Of a stretch of 64,000 nt of DNA, positions 51,026 through 63,300 are shown piece by piece. The DNA is taken from NCBI RefSeq assembly GCF_037975245.1, contig NC_092576.1, forward strand, positions 35,430,611 to 35,494,610, written 5' to 3'. The notes beneath the pieces are model-generated. The model was not told the origin of the DNA and ran no database searches. It saw nothing but the letters and a program-made list of their open reading frames with translations. Source of the DNA: Apostichopus japonicus (Eukaryota; Echinodermata; Holothuroidea; Aspidochirotida; Stichopodidae). Within the stretch, counting starts at the first letter, position 1, and every line of letters begins with the position of its first letter. The translations under genes and the position numbers were made by a program.

Positions 51026-51511
51026 ATGTCACAATTCTGTGTTGTTGGAGGTTGCAGTTATACCTCATCCAACAAAAGCATCAGCTTTTTTAGATTTCCG
51101 AGTAAAAGAACCGACGTAAAACGCCGCAGACTTTGGATCAATTTTTTGAGATCCACGTGGAAAGATTTTTCAGCACCCGGAGTATCTCATGCCCATGTCC
51201 ACATGCATAACCCTGCTTCTGTGTATGCTGCAAATGTCTCATTCTGTGAAAATTATATACTGTCGATAGCTGTGTCGGACCATGGTCGTCCCTGGACGTC
51301 CTTACATGTAACATTATATCACGCAATTGACAGTAATATATTTACTGTAAGAGATGACCGTATATATATACCGTGCCAAGGGTATAGCATTGTTAGTACA
51401 TGTACGGTAGTTAATTACAACTCTCGCCGGCGTTGGCTCACAGCATGTGTAAATAGCCATGTTAGGATTTATCTATTTCATTTGTTGTATTCCAGTATCG
51501 TGAGTTCGTGA
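51026..51511 (+). CDS. THAP-like zinc-finger ORF, incomplete domain
   Basis: From ATG 51026 the frame reads MSQFCVVGGCSYTSSNKSIS, then FFRFPSKRTDVKRRRLWINF. C-x4-C, a short spacer, F-x-x-F-P and a basic R-R-x-x-W segment are the first half of a THAP domain, a C2CH zinc-coordinating DNA-binding module. The expected second half (a W, then C-x2-H) is absent: after TWKDFSAPG the frame goes into unrelated sequence with no C-x2-H. Either the true exon ends near 51180 (a weak GTATCT follows) and the rest lies downstream, or this is a broken or retained fragment. An upstream in-frame extension to 50933 exists but the Met at 51026 fits THAP starts. An AATAAA lies at 51567. Confidence 0.5.
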   Translation: MSQFCVVGGCSYTSSNKSISFFRFPSKRTDVKRRRLWINFLRSTWKDFSAPGVSHAHVHMHNPASVYAANVSFCENYILSIAVSDHGRPWTSLHVTLYHAIDSNIFTVRDDRIYIPCQGYSIVSTCTVVNYNSRRRWLTACVNSHVRIYLFHLLYSSIVSS

Positions 51512-51599
51512 TATGTGTAATATTGTCCGTTCTGTTTATTCCGACATCTGCATGGTCCAAGGAGTTGAATAAAAACGGTCGTATGTAGCGATCGGACGT

Positions 51600-54381
51600 T
51601 TTATTTCGTTAGTGACTGTCTTGTGATTGTGGGATGTTAGTACTGGTCAAGGCCTGTTTCAACTAGACCTAACTCTATGGAATTACACAGACTCACGGTA
51701 GTTTTTCGCCCAGGATTGAACAAGAAACGTGGATTAGGATATTCACTGCTAAATTTGTTTATTGACAGGATACTTTTTCTGTGTTTGTATACTTTTGGAT
51801 ATTAAAACGAGTAAGTACTATGTAAGTATATTGTACCGTACGGACCTATTGACGCTACGCTATGTAAAAGATGCCTCCATTTGAGTGGAAATTTTGCTAA
51901 TAAAATAAGCAATTTAACTAAAATTTCTGCTTATAATTGTCTTAAAACTTGTTGTTAACCTTCATGTGTTCTTGTTTTAAGCTAACAGCTTTTCAAACGC
52001 TCGAAATTGGAAGTCAAAAACAGTACAATTGTTCGCTATCTGTGTACAAACAGTGCCTATATCAGCGTTTGATTTTCGCGGTATACAAACTTTGACGTCA
52101 CACGGTGACCAGAGGCTCCTTTGGGTCAATCTCTGTTTTCAGACATTCCAGAGGTTCATGTCACGTGACTACCCAAAATGTCCATTTTCGTGGTCGTTTT
52201 TGATGGGTTATAGTAGGTTTGCGAAGATTATTTTTTACACATGTTGATTATGGGTATGTAAACTCCTAAATTAATGGAAAATCTCAACAACAAAAATTGC
52301 CTCCATATTTGGTCTTTAAACAAAACAAAAAATACGAAAAAAACACGTCACTATTAATATCGGTCTATGTAACCGAGCAGAAAGTAAATAACCAAAATCG
52401 CCTATCAAGGCAAAATAGTAGTGCCGTGTTCTGCTTTAGTGTTGTATTTATTCGCACAACATATGATAAACTGCGGGTTAAACTGCACTTCTAATGGAGA
52501 ATGAGCACTGTGTTTGGTGATAGTGAAGAAAATGATCAATTGTTTGTTGTTTTTGTTGCTTTTGTGTTAGATATATAATAATAACAGTCATTGTAATTTC
52601 CGTTGGCCTAAATATTCGCTGTAAATAGGTTTTGGCATACCATATTTTGTGATCATTTCGTATCACTATAATAACTAAAACCCCCGAGACAGAAAGGAGC
52701 TTCCATGATGTTTGTTAAGAACCTACCAGGACATCCGCAGAATTTGTAGCCTCTAATATTGTAAAATGCTACATTATTCTATTAAAAGGAAACAATACAC
52801 AATTTACTTGAAGCTTGATTAAAAACATGGTACGGCTAAGCAACTGTACCAGTGTCTATGTTAAGACATTTAAGGTGTAAATTGGTCCGGAAAATTCTTT
52901 TTTTTTCTTTTTGCTCTCTGTTGTGCAATATATTTTAAATCTTAGCAATTAAAATTAGTTTCAGATCTTTGACAGAATGGTTGGGGAGATTGAAATGCTC
53001 AGCCATTGGGTATCCCAGGAAATTGTCCCGTATCGATTTTTTGTGATTAATAAAAGTAAAGCCTATTGCACCTCTTAAAATACATATAATATGAGCATCG
53101 GTAGTTTTGCAATAAAGCAATGTAGTGAGAACATTATTTGAACGTTTGGATCTAGAATGACAACTTTCAGTGTTAAATTTTGAACCGTGAACCTATTTGA
53201 TTCATGAAAATTGTGAGATTTTTTTTTTTTGAATAAATGGATTGATTCATCTCCATGTAGCAAAATAAAGAAAATGCAATGTATATAGCGATAATAGTGG
53301 AGAGTATGACAGACTCAAAGCAGTTTGTTCCATTCTTAATCTTCTTGTTGTTTGATGCTTTCAATTTAAATATTTAATAAAAGTATATTTGCATGTATTA
53401 CAAAAGAAAATATTATTAGACAAAAGCAGAAAAAATGAGATATGAACGAAATTGGCAAGTATTATAGTTTGGAGATTATTTGGAATGTAACAGAACTGTA
53501 ACATATAGAACTTATTACGGGAGATAAGTGTGAGTGGCCGCAATAGAACTAGTACCAACATAAACCATGACTATACTGGAAGCGGATTAAGGAGCAAATA
53601 ATAGAAAGAACGGATTACATGGTTGTGGGAATTGTAGTTGTTCAGGGGTCCAAAGTCTTTGTTGAGGTCGGTGATGTGATGACTCGAACTTGAAGATCCA
53701 ATCGATATCTTTTCGTTTAACGTTTTGTTACAGATTGGAATTTAGAAGCAGTTAACATGCATGTTAGGTTATTGAGAGAATGTTTATGAAGTTAAAAATG
53801 TTCGGAAACGGGAACCCCTGCAAAATTATCACGAATTGATTTATTGTGATTATTGTGAGTAATATCTCCTCCTTCATCTTATGCTCTATGTATGCCTACT
53901 CACTTTCCTTTCACCAACTTTCTATTGAATGACCTACAATTAATTACACACACATGCACATTATTAACATCTGCATAATTTAATGTTGTACTAGGCAAAG
54001 GTAGTTAAACTGTTAACCAAACGATAGTAAACATTTTGAATCGTTATTTTTTTAATGGCATAATTTGATAATATACGTAACAACAAGGAAAGATATCCAG
54101 TTGAATTGATGTTTCTGTATCATTATGATGGGTTTAAGTTTCGCGGGTTACGTCTTAACCGATGGACCAAACACGTTTTCTTCGGGTAAAGGATTATAAT
54201 TACGCAAATAAGAGAGATAAGGCAAAAGACCAAAGTTCACATTACTCCGTGTCAACTATTATAATGCATTGTTAAAGGTACCGCAGCTACACTGTATGCG
54301 CAAAACCGTGCTGTTACCAGTACTACAATTAGTTCGGACAATATTAAAACAACTTGAGAGCGATTCAAAAATCATTTAGCC
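51600..54381. other. AT-rich stretch, no gene seen
   Basis: No splice-supported exon. Short open frames around 52.0-53.5 kb have no motif. The last few hundred bases before 54382 would hold the promoter and 5' UTR of the beta-lactamase-like gene; no TATA box was clear. Confidence 0.4.
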
Positions 54382-57300
54382 ATGTCGGTATTACGCCAGG
54401 CTTTACTAATCGCCGTTACGGCAGTTGTCGTTGGGTTTATTGTACCAGCCTTCTTCAAACCATCATACCCAGTTCCAGAGATACTGGGTACAGTAGCTCC
54501 AGGATTTGAAGAAGTGAGGGAAGTATTCAGGTAATTTCTACTCTTAGCTTGACTTGTGTGTTGTTTTACAATCAGTACGTTGCTATCAAGTCATACAATC
54601 ATTATGACCAATTACAGTTGTTCCCGACCCATTGACATTCATGCGGTTTATGTCGGATATGCGTTTGTAGGAAGTGACCTTCAGATAGATGTAGTCTGTG
54701 TAGGCTGCTTTCGCCGGGTCCAAGTGGCGTCCGAGTGGGGTTATCCTTCGTAACTGACAAATAAGAAACCAAGTTAATTCGACGTATCAAACTACATTGC
54801 GTGCCGAGGCGAAAACCGTCCAACGTAACACAGCGAAGTACACCCCATTTAATCGAAAAAGGCTACGATGGTATTCCCTAAAACTACTTTACTACTCAAC
54901 CGCTAACACTGCTTATACGATATCCAAAATTAAATTTCCGACAAATGCCAAATTCACGTTAAAGAATCGATTATAGTCGCTCTACTTACCTTTTTACTTA
55001 TTCTGATAATTCTCACCAGAAATCAACAGTCATAATGTCCCGTAGTATAGTACTTCCAAATAGTTGCTTATATCATGCATTTTTGAGTTGAGGTAAGAAG
55101 TGTTTGTATTTAAATTGATGTTGAACACGTCAATTGACTACACAAGAGAACACAATAAATACTGTAAATCTTTTAAGTTTTTTTTATGAGGATATGTGTA
55201 ATTCCTCCCCCCCCCAAAAAAAAAAATCCAGTTTGAATATTTTGTTACGAATAAAAATATCCTCAGTTCTTACTGTAATCCTAAAATCACATGCTACCTA
55301 TTTATCACATTTACCACCACGATCCAGTTTTGACTGTGGTACAATATTGTAAGGCTATAAGTAGTCACTGTAATCTCTGTGTGAATCGGTTAACACGTAT
55401 TAAAAAAAAAAAGTTCTTTTCGCCTCTAACACGTCAGACAAAACTATGAAAACGGCTGGGATAACCCTGAAGCTGGTTCTGCGTTTTCCGTTTATCAAGA
55501 AGGAAGAAAAGTTGTTGACCTGTGGGCTGGATACGCCGATCAGGAAGCCAAACGACTGTGGAGTGAGGACACTATGTCGATCATATTCTCTACAACAAAA
55601 GGTATGTGAAATGGAATTCTTGAAAAACAAAATGTGTCAGGAAATGTGTTAGTGTGTTCCGGCTTATAAACAGCAAGATTGCTTTTCGGGTAATGAGTTG
55701 ACATAGTGTATTTACTTTTCATGTTATTCCAAATAATTTGAAATATTTTTCTCATACCTAAGAAATCAATCATATCAAGTACAAAGGACTAGTCCACAGT
55801 GGTTGTGTAAAAATAAAACCGTTAAAGTTTTACCACGTATGGCGTACAAGTTTGTCATTTTTCAAAGTGGTGTGGGGAGGGAAGGGAGAGAGCGACTTAC
55901 ATGCCGACTGGCCTTCAGGGACATCAGTGACTAGCTGCAAAACATTTCGAACTAAAAGACACCAAAAATCCTTCAATTATTTATAACTAAAGATACATAG
56001 GATCTTGCTCGCCTAATCTTGTCCAGATATTGACGCGAGGAGAGAAACGGAGAGATCGATATCATTTATTTCCCTTCATTCCTAGTTATCATTTAGTTAG
56101 AATCGTAGCTTTTCCCAAGGTCCTAACCATGATCTGAATCAAGACGCTAAAATCGACTTTCAAAATAAAAATAAGTGATCCATACTGTTATAATAACGAA
56201 TTACCTCCTTCTGTATTACTGCTTAACAACTTCCATTTTCTTTCCTACTTTTTACTAGGTCTAGGTGCGTTATGTGTTGCTATGTTAGTTGATAGAGGAC
56301 ATTTAGATTTCAAGAAACCAGTCGCTAATTACTGGCCCGAGTTTGCGCAGAAAGGCAAAGACAAGATAACAGTGGAACAACTTATGGAACACGAGGTACA
56401 ATACTTAGAATTCTTTATTAAATACTATGAAAAACGATAGTAGAAATGCTCGTCTCGTTTATGTTGTCTTACGAGTAATGAAACTCGTTGGATCTCTGAT
56501 AGAAATTGTAAATTTTACTTCTCAGGCTGGACTCGCAGTACTAAATGAACCGATGACCTTTGATCTTATGAATAACAAATCAGCCATGGACAAGGTTCTT
56601 GCAGAAACTGAACCAGCTTGGGAACCAGGCACTGCTCATGGGTACCATACACTTTCTATCGGTCCTTATGTTGACGCACTGGTCAGACGAGCAGACCCTA
56701 AGAAGAGAAGTATTGGTAAATTCTTCCACGAAGAAGTCAGCAAACCGTTCGGTAAGACGAGCTTTCCCAGATATATTGAAGTCTAACAATATTACCTGCT
56801 GTTTATTTTTCTGATATTATGCATATCTCAACCTTGTTTTTACATTTTAAAACACCTTAACTCTATGGAACAGCTATAACCGTCTTAGACCAATATGTTT
56901 GTTAAAATTGTTTTGAAAAATGAAGTCCCATAAAGATATATGTTAGTAGATATCACTGTTGTTATTGATGAGAGTGTATCTTTTATTTATTTTTAATTTC
57001 GAATTTTTGAATTGAAGAAAATTGACACATAACCTTACTTTGTAAAATTCATTCATTTCTTAACTCTCCTCTATTAGTTAAAAATGGTACATATACAGTC
57101 GTTAACTGACAACATTATCCTACTTAAGACACTTAAATCCGTCATTGTTAAAACGTTAACCCGATTAAAAGTAAAAGTCATTAGAGATCAAATCTCTATT
57201 ATTTGAAACTTTCCTTTCTGCACGTCATTTCGTAATTGTTTTAGTTGTGTGTTTGAATGAGAAGTGAACTAGATAATTTCTGGCGTTTTGATATTAAGTT

Positions 57301-60112
57301 TGGTTAACAAAAAGACCAACAGGAAGCTTCTTATATTTGAATAAAAGTGTATTTGCAAGGATATGCACATAAAATAGCCATAAAGCAATCCTGTATTCTT
57401 GCGAAGTAATACACAATCACTTCTAACACTCCAGCAGTGAATTATTTTTTTTACTTCGGCAATAGTTTAATATAACTTACCCTGCCCCCAAAAAAAATTC
57501 AGAACGAAGATGATAAAAAAAGCATACTAAAACGTGTAACATCTTTTTCCAATTTTTACCCATGAAATACACAGTAATTGAAATGGTTGCAAAGAAAGTT
57601 TTTTTGGCTTTGTGACAGGATGTCGCATATATTGACATATTTTGAAATGAGGTTATATTGTGAAGAACGTATAATTTGACTTTTAAGAACCAACATTTTC
57701 AAGAAAAAGGGATATAAACTAGTCAATTTTGCACAAACTAAAGTTATTCAAACATTCTGAAAATATTCGCTTTAATTTTCAAGACATAAGCTAATTATTT
57801 TTTTATATTGGTTCTGTTTTAGGTATTGAAGCATATATCGGTGTTCCGTTGGAACAATTCCACCGTGTTGGACGGTTGGTGCTAGTATCTGCCTCACCCT
57901 CGATGACCTTATATGCACTGCGTCAGAGTGACTTTGCGAGAAAGAGTATCCTGGCACCAATCACAGGGTCATTAAAATTACTGACCGATACCTTGACAAA
58001 CTGCGGTGAAGTATGTGAGGTACGGTACAAACAAAGGAAGAGCATCTTCCAACCATTCACTTTAAAGCAAAACATAATTAATGCCTTAAACACAATCAAA
58101 TATTCGCTTGGTAATTAGCAGATGAGAAAAGGTTAACATAATAGTTTGAACACGAAAGTATATTTTATTATTAATAAGGTTTCATTATTAAGTATCAACA
58201 CCATGGTAGTGTATTAAACTGTTTTTCTAAAATTATAGTTTTAGGCGGAGAAGGGGAGAGGATGGGGGAGGGAGTGGGATATATTAACTGGAATTCATAT
58301 ACATTTGTTAATTTTGTGTATCCTTATTATTGTCCACATCTAACTCTTCGCCGTCTTTGTACATTTATGTAGATACTTATTACCGGTAATTTTTACTTTT
58401 TAATTACGTAATCAATGTTAAAATAAACAGCTTAAATTAATGCATTATGTCTTTCGTCAATTGATTAATGTAAAGTTTGCCAGTGGAGATATGTGGGAAG
58501 AAAAAGTGTTACTGGTGTTTAATCCTTAATATATAATTATGTTATACGTTTAACTACTTTATAATAATATAATTAATTTATCAGTATAAATAATGATTTC
58601 AAAGTACCAAATATGATGTTTGTAAGAAGTGCAGGGATGATGTTGCAAGGAAGGACACGGCTTGTAAATCACAGGGTGAGCAATCAATAACAACTTGTGT
58701 GGCTTAATCGTACCAGTCAATGTCCCAGGAAGTATGCTTACCTAAAAAACTGTTACCAAGAGTCTATGCTTTCCGTTCATCTTTGCATTTTTTGTTTACG
58801 TGCATAAACGCAGCAGTGGTTGATTTTTGATGACGTTAAGTTGAGATCTTGCTCATATCAAAAAAATTGTGAAATATAACGAATTTTTAAACCTTGTATT
58901 TAATTAAAGACGAGTGAGTTGAAACAGTTTTAGCAGTTCAAAGCGCACCATCGAATTTGCTTATCAAATTCCTGGCAACAGTCGCATTCTTTTGCATTTT
59001 ATTATCATTAATTTTCAGATTCTCCACCATCTTTACTTTCAATTAACTTCATTTACAGTTCGAAAGATTAATGGATCCAGACGTTCTTCAAAATTTCGAG
59101 TTGTCTTCAGCTGCCGGTATCGCTACAGCCAGCGGTATCGCCAAACTGTTTGGAATCTTAGCTAACGGTGGCAAAGTAGACAATAAAACACTTCTCTCTC
59201 AAGGACTAATTGACGAATATGCCAATGATAGAAGAGGCCCTACGCCTGATATCGTGATAACAGATTTAATGATAAGATGGAAGTACGGTATGGATGTTAT
59301 TCCGCAACCTAATCATGTGAGATTCAGAATATTTCAAAAATGTTTTTAAGGTTCTATTAAAGCATGTTTCTAATGTATTATTTGACCGGTGAATATTTAC
59401 TACTGTAAGGGTTTGATGTAACCATCAGTCCGATATATGTTCGTGTTTCTTTTTTGCTTTTCGCGTAGCAAGTAGGGCTGACTGTTATTTTTTGGCATGA
59501 AAGGTACATATCCCGATATCTTTTCATTTATATCCACAGCAAATACAAACTGCATATGTTATAAATGGGTAGATTGGCGTCTATCTTGGCGCAGAGTGCT
59601 CCGGTAGACAGAACGTATATATGTAGATTATAATTAGTTGAGGCATAGTTTGAGTTTTATTAGTTAAGTATGAAACTACCAAATGTATGATTATCGAAAG
59701 GCATATGAATATGTACATACGAACTTTTGGACATTTAATTAGTGTCAATATCCTAATTGATGATGGTGTCCGAATATAAGCCGGGAGGCCCGGTTTCGAA
59801 TACCTGTGAAGGCTGGGAGTTATTTACTGTTCTTGATTTTCTTGACTTTCTCTTAATTTATATATTACGTTAGAATTTCCATGCATATTTAATAAAATTT
59901 CTTTGTATAAATATATTTTTTTTCACCAGAAGGACAATCTCTTCGGATCACCTGGAGCTGGTGGCCAGGTCGGTTATGCAGATCCTAACAATAAACTCGG
60001 ATACGGGTTCATCAGTCGATATATGTCACCAATGGGAATGCAGTTTCATGATCCGAGGATAATATATTTACAAGAGAGTGTTCTCAGAGCTATAGAGAAG
60101 CAAAAACGGTGA
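54382..60112 (+). CDS. Serine beta-lactamase-like (LACT-type) protein, 7 exons, 434 aa
   Basis: Exons: 54382-54530, 55438-55601, 56259-56395, 56526-56751, 57823-58010, 59059-59316, 59930-60112 (TGA). The total of 1305 nt is in frame. The N-terminus has a hydrophobic anchor ([18 protein letters not shown], about residues 8-25). Then comes the serine beta-lactamase/penicillin-binding fold: the S-x-x-K motif S-T-T-K at 101-104, the typical E-H-E-A-G-L segment across the exon 3/4 join, and the second-motif Tyr in HGYHTLSIG (Tyr190). Residues near 380-387 read GSPGAGGQ where many relatives have G-H-x-G-x-G-G. Animal members of this family are thought to be esterases or peptidases rather than antibiotic-resistance enzymes; the substrate is unknown. 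In exon 5 two donors are possible; GTATGT after 58010 is the one that keeps frame with exon 6. The start Met (CCATGTCG context) directly precedes the anchor. Confidence 0.9.
57823..58010 (+). CDS. Beta-lactamase-like exon 5 (donor choice)
   Basis: 188 nt after a TTTTAG acceptor. The reading continues past 58010 into a second possible donor (GTACGG after GTGAG), but exon 6 is open only at phase 0, which selects the GTATGT donor after GGTGAA. Confidence 0.8.
58300..59050. other. Intron sequence, nothing distinctive
   Basis: AT-rich intron of the beta-lactamase-like gene with no recognisable repeat or exon. Confidence 0.4.
59760..59830 (+). repeat. Possible tRNA-like SINE remnant
   Basis: GGTTTCGAATACC (about 59793-59805) resembles a polymerase III B box and is followed by CTGTGAAGGCTGGGAG, typical of tRNA-derived SINE heads. 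No convincing A box was found, so this is a weak call. It lies in the last intron of the beta-lactamase-like gene. Confidence 0.3.
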
Positions 60113-60630
60113 TGACCAATTTTACAGAACGTACAAAGCAGTATACAAATTAACGAAGTGATTGTTTTCTTCTCCTGATCTAATTCTTCACTACACAGCT
60201 GCTGGTCACATGTTTGCATGACCAACATCATCACTTAAACACTCCATCCTGATTGACTTTCATCTTTTTTTTATGGAGAACGATTATATTAAATTTGAAA
60301 GATTATTAATCGTTAAACAAGAACTCATACTTCGAAACTTGATATAGCATCAACGCCAAGATCGACATCCACCAAACATGTACCCCAATATCAACCTCTA
60401 CTATTTGAGTCATGAAACATAAGTTTCCAAATTATTTCAGTTTTAGGGTTAGATGTTTTTTAGTGTTTCGTTTCATACACTTCACTTGCTCATTTCTTGA
60501 GGATGAAATATTCCTGGCTAAAGTAACATTTTTTTTTCTTAAAATTTTTTAGTTGTATTATTGTGTGTGAAATAACTGAGTAGTATGGGTGTCTCAAAAT
60601 TAAACAGGAAATAGATCAAACTACTAAATG

Positions 60631-60899
<269 letters not shown>

Positions 60900-61481
60900 G
60901 ATCATTATTATTATTATTATTATCATTATTAAACCAGAGAAATAAGATATGACTCATAATTGAAATATAAGGAGTAAAGTTTTAGAAAATATATTGGAAT
61001 AATGGGACCTTCGTCAGCAATACTTGGCAGTCGAATGAAAAGTATAAAATGTAACACAATGAAAGTATGACGCTAGATAAGTGTAAATTGCATTGAGCTA
61101 CAAACGGTTTCTTATGATTGTTGAATAGTTTTTTTTTATTAAATTATACAAATTTACATCTCCTGTGATACACACATATTTTAATTCACAGTGCAATGCA
61201 AGCTGTGTAAGGAGGGTGGCGATGGGTGTTTCTTGTTAAGGGTCTAGGTGGATTTGGTATTACAGACTGTACGGATATAATTTGAGGGAGCTTCGATACA
61301 AAGTGTTGCGATGGTTTAAACTTGTTTAAACTAGAACATTTTCAAAATTGTTCATGCCTAATCATCTTATAATCATTATATTATGTTAATACTTATTGTC
61401 GTATGTTATAAGATTTCATATACGAAACCATTTGCTTGGCCCTGTTGGCGCTTTTGCCCAAAGCATCAACACGTCAGGAGA

Positions 61482-63300
61482 TTACACTTGTTGGAGGTAA
61501 TATATTATCAGCTTGTATTTATTCTGTCCGTACAATTTCATGTCTAAGGCCACGTGGTGTTCATCTACGAAAGATAAAGTGTCGATAGTGTCACGTGTAT
61601 GATTGTATGTTAACACTAAGTTTTTGAGCTCAAAATCTTTCGAATACTGGTAAATTGTTATATAACGATAATCATTGTAAAGAATGGTCTCCCATCCAAC
61701 AAACCAGTCCCGAAAAAGCTTTCGCGAAGTGACAAGAAATGGTTTCAACTCTATGTTCGTGTTTGGTCTAGTGATGATTTTCTTAACGCGTGACTGAATT
61801 GTCTGAAAGTATTTCACACTGTTTCCATCAATAATTGCAATACTTCCGGACTCACTAACGTGGAAACACATTGGTCCACTGTATTTAATGGCATCTCTAA
61901 GCTTAACTTCCCACTTTTCTTCCGAATGTGTTGCTTTAGAGAAGTCAAATCTTTTAATTGTTATTCCGTCATGAAGAAATATATAACATCCGGTTCTGTT
62001 TTCATCCAAAGATATTGCTTGGATTTTATGCAACAATCTGTTCTGTAGGATTTTTTTTCTGGACACTTGTCTTGCTATGCTCTATATCAAATGTTATTTT
62101 GTAAACTGTCTTTGAGTCATTTATCAAAACGCTTCTGCCATCAGAACCGAGGACAGGTGACATCAGTCTGAAAATTGTGTTAGTTGAAACGCTGGGTAGA
62201 AACCCCCTTTTTGTGTTATGGAGAACTTCAAACGTTAACTTATTGTCGTCGGCGCACGCCCTTTTCATAACAATACACATATCCAAAGATATCCATACAT
62301 GTCCTACATAACCAGCGGAGTCCCATTTAGGATCAGTAAATTCTTCCAGTTTGATAGCATTTATTTTGCTTACTTGTTTAGCAGCAACACCTTTTTCGTC
62401 TGCTTTACATTCCCAAAATCGATCTCAGAAGGCTTTCTTGAAATGAAGGAAACACCAACTTTGTCACGGAAAGTTTCATTTTGAAGTGTTTTAATGTCAT
62501 GTCTTAGTTTCTCTTTTTTGGCAACCGATCCACTTATCACTCCCTTTCTCCTTAAAATCTTCCTTTGTAAAATCTGCCATTAATGATTCGCTTATACCTT
62601 TAACTTAATCACTAAACAATGACAGATCTGTGTTTTTTAATTCTGTTTCCTTCACTTTCTCGAGTGTAACCAATTTTCCAACATCAACTTTATTACATAG
62701 ATCTTTCCATTTCTTCTCTACGAGATCATGAACCATTGCTTTGGTTTCACCGATCGTTTTCTTAATTTGATTAGCTTCGGCTTCGTATCGTCCCTTTGCC
62801 TCTTGGGCAGCCTTAGACACGTCTTCAAGCTGGGCTCCTAACTTATTGACCTCTTATAAAATGGGTTGCAAGTCATTGATACCTCTCTGCAATGCGTCAG
62901 AATGTTGAACAATATCGTGGCTGCCATCATGGGAACTTTCCACACAACCATGACAGAGCTCTTCAAAACAGGTGTCACAAAAATGTGTTACGATGTTGTC
63001 GTGCATGGAGCATCTTCTCGAATCTTTTTCCCCTGTTCTTTTCTCATTTGACAAAGGCGGAATTTGTAAAGATCGCTTCGGGACAGCACCACACTGTACG
63101 AAAGATTGTAAACCGAAGTTAGTCGGAAAGTCTTCTGCAAGGCCAGAGGTTGGCAGGGGGATTTCTCTTTTACAGATTGGACAGACGAAAGTTTCCATTT
63201 TCATTAATTCCTTCAAGCAAGGTTCGAGACAAAAGCTGTGTCCGCAGTTCAATATTTTTGGGATTTTAATTTCCTCACAGCATACTGCACATAAAGCCAT
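61482..63300 (-). pseudogene. RING/B-box (TRIM-like) pseudogene
   Basis: Starts at Met 63300: a C3HC4 RING finger (CAVCCEEI, LNCGHSFC, VCPICKREIPLP), then a B-box (RRCSMHDNIVTHFC, DTCFEELCHGCVESSHDGSH). This is followed by a coiled-coil-like part (SKAAQEAKGRYEAEANQ) and a long C-terminal region of mixed beta type (to LIIYYLQQV, 61482). Intact members would be E3 ubiquitin ligases. This copy is broken: in-frame TAA at 62854-62856 after QPIL, a second TAA at 62605-62607 after DLSLFSD, and frame changes near 62525, near 62400 and at a poly-A run (plus-strand T-run 62051-62058). Coding similarity continues on each side of every lesion. With no introns in about 1.8 kb, a retrocopy is possible, but many TRIM genes are also single-exon. 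Sequencing error could explain the homopolymer lesion but not all five. Confidence 0.8.
62854..63300 (-). pseudogene. RING and B-box part of the TRIM-like sequence (still open)
   Basis: 148 codons remain open with all RING cysteine/histidine positions visible and a complete B-box, ending at the premature TAA (62854). If transcribed, it could still give a short RING/B-box protein. Confidence 0.7.
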
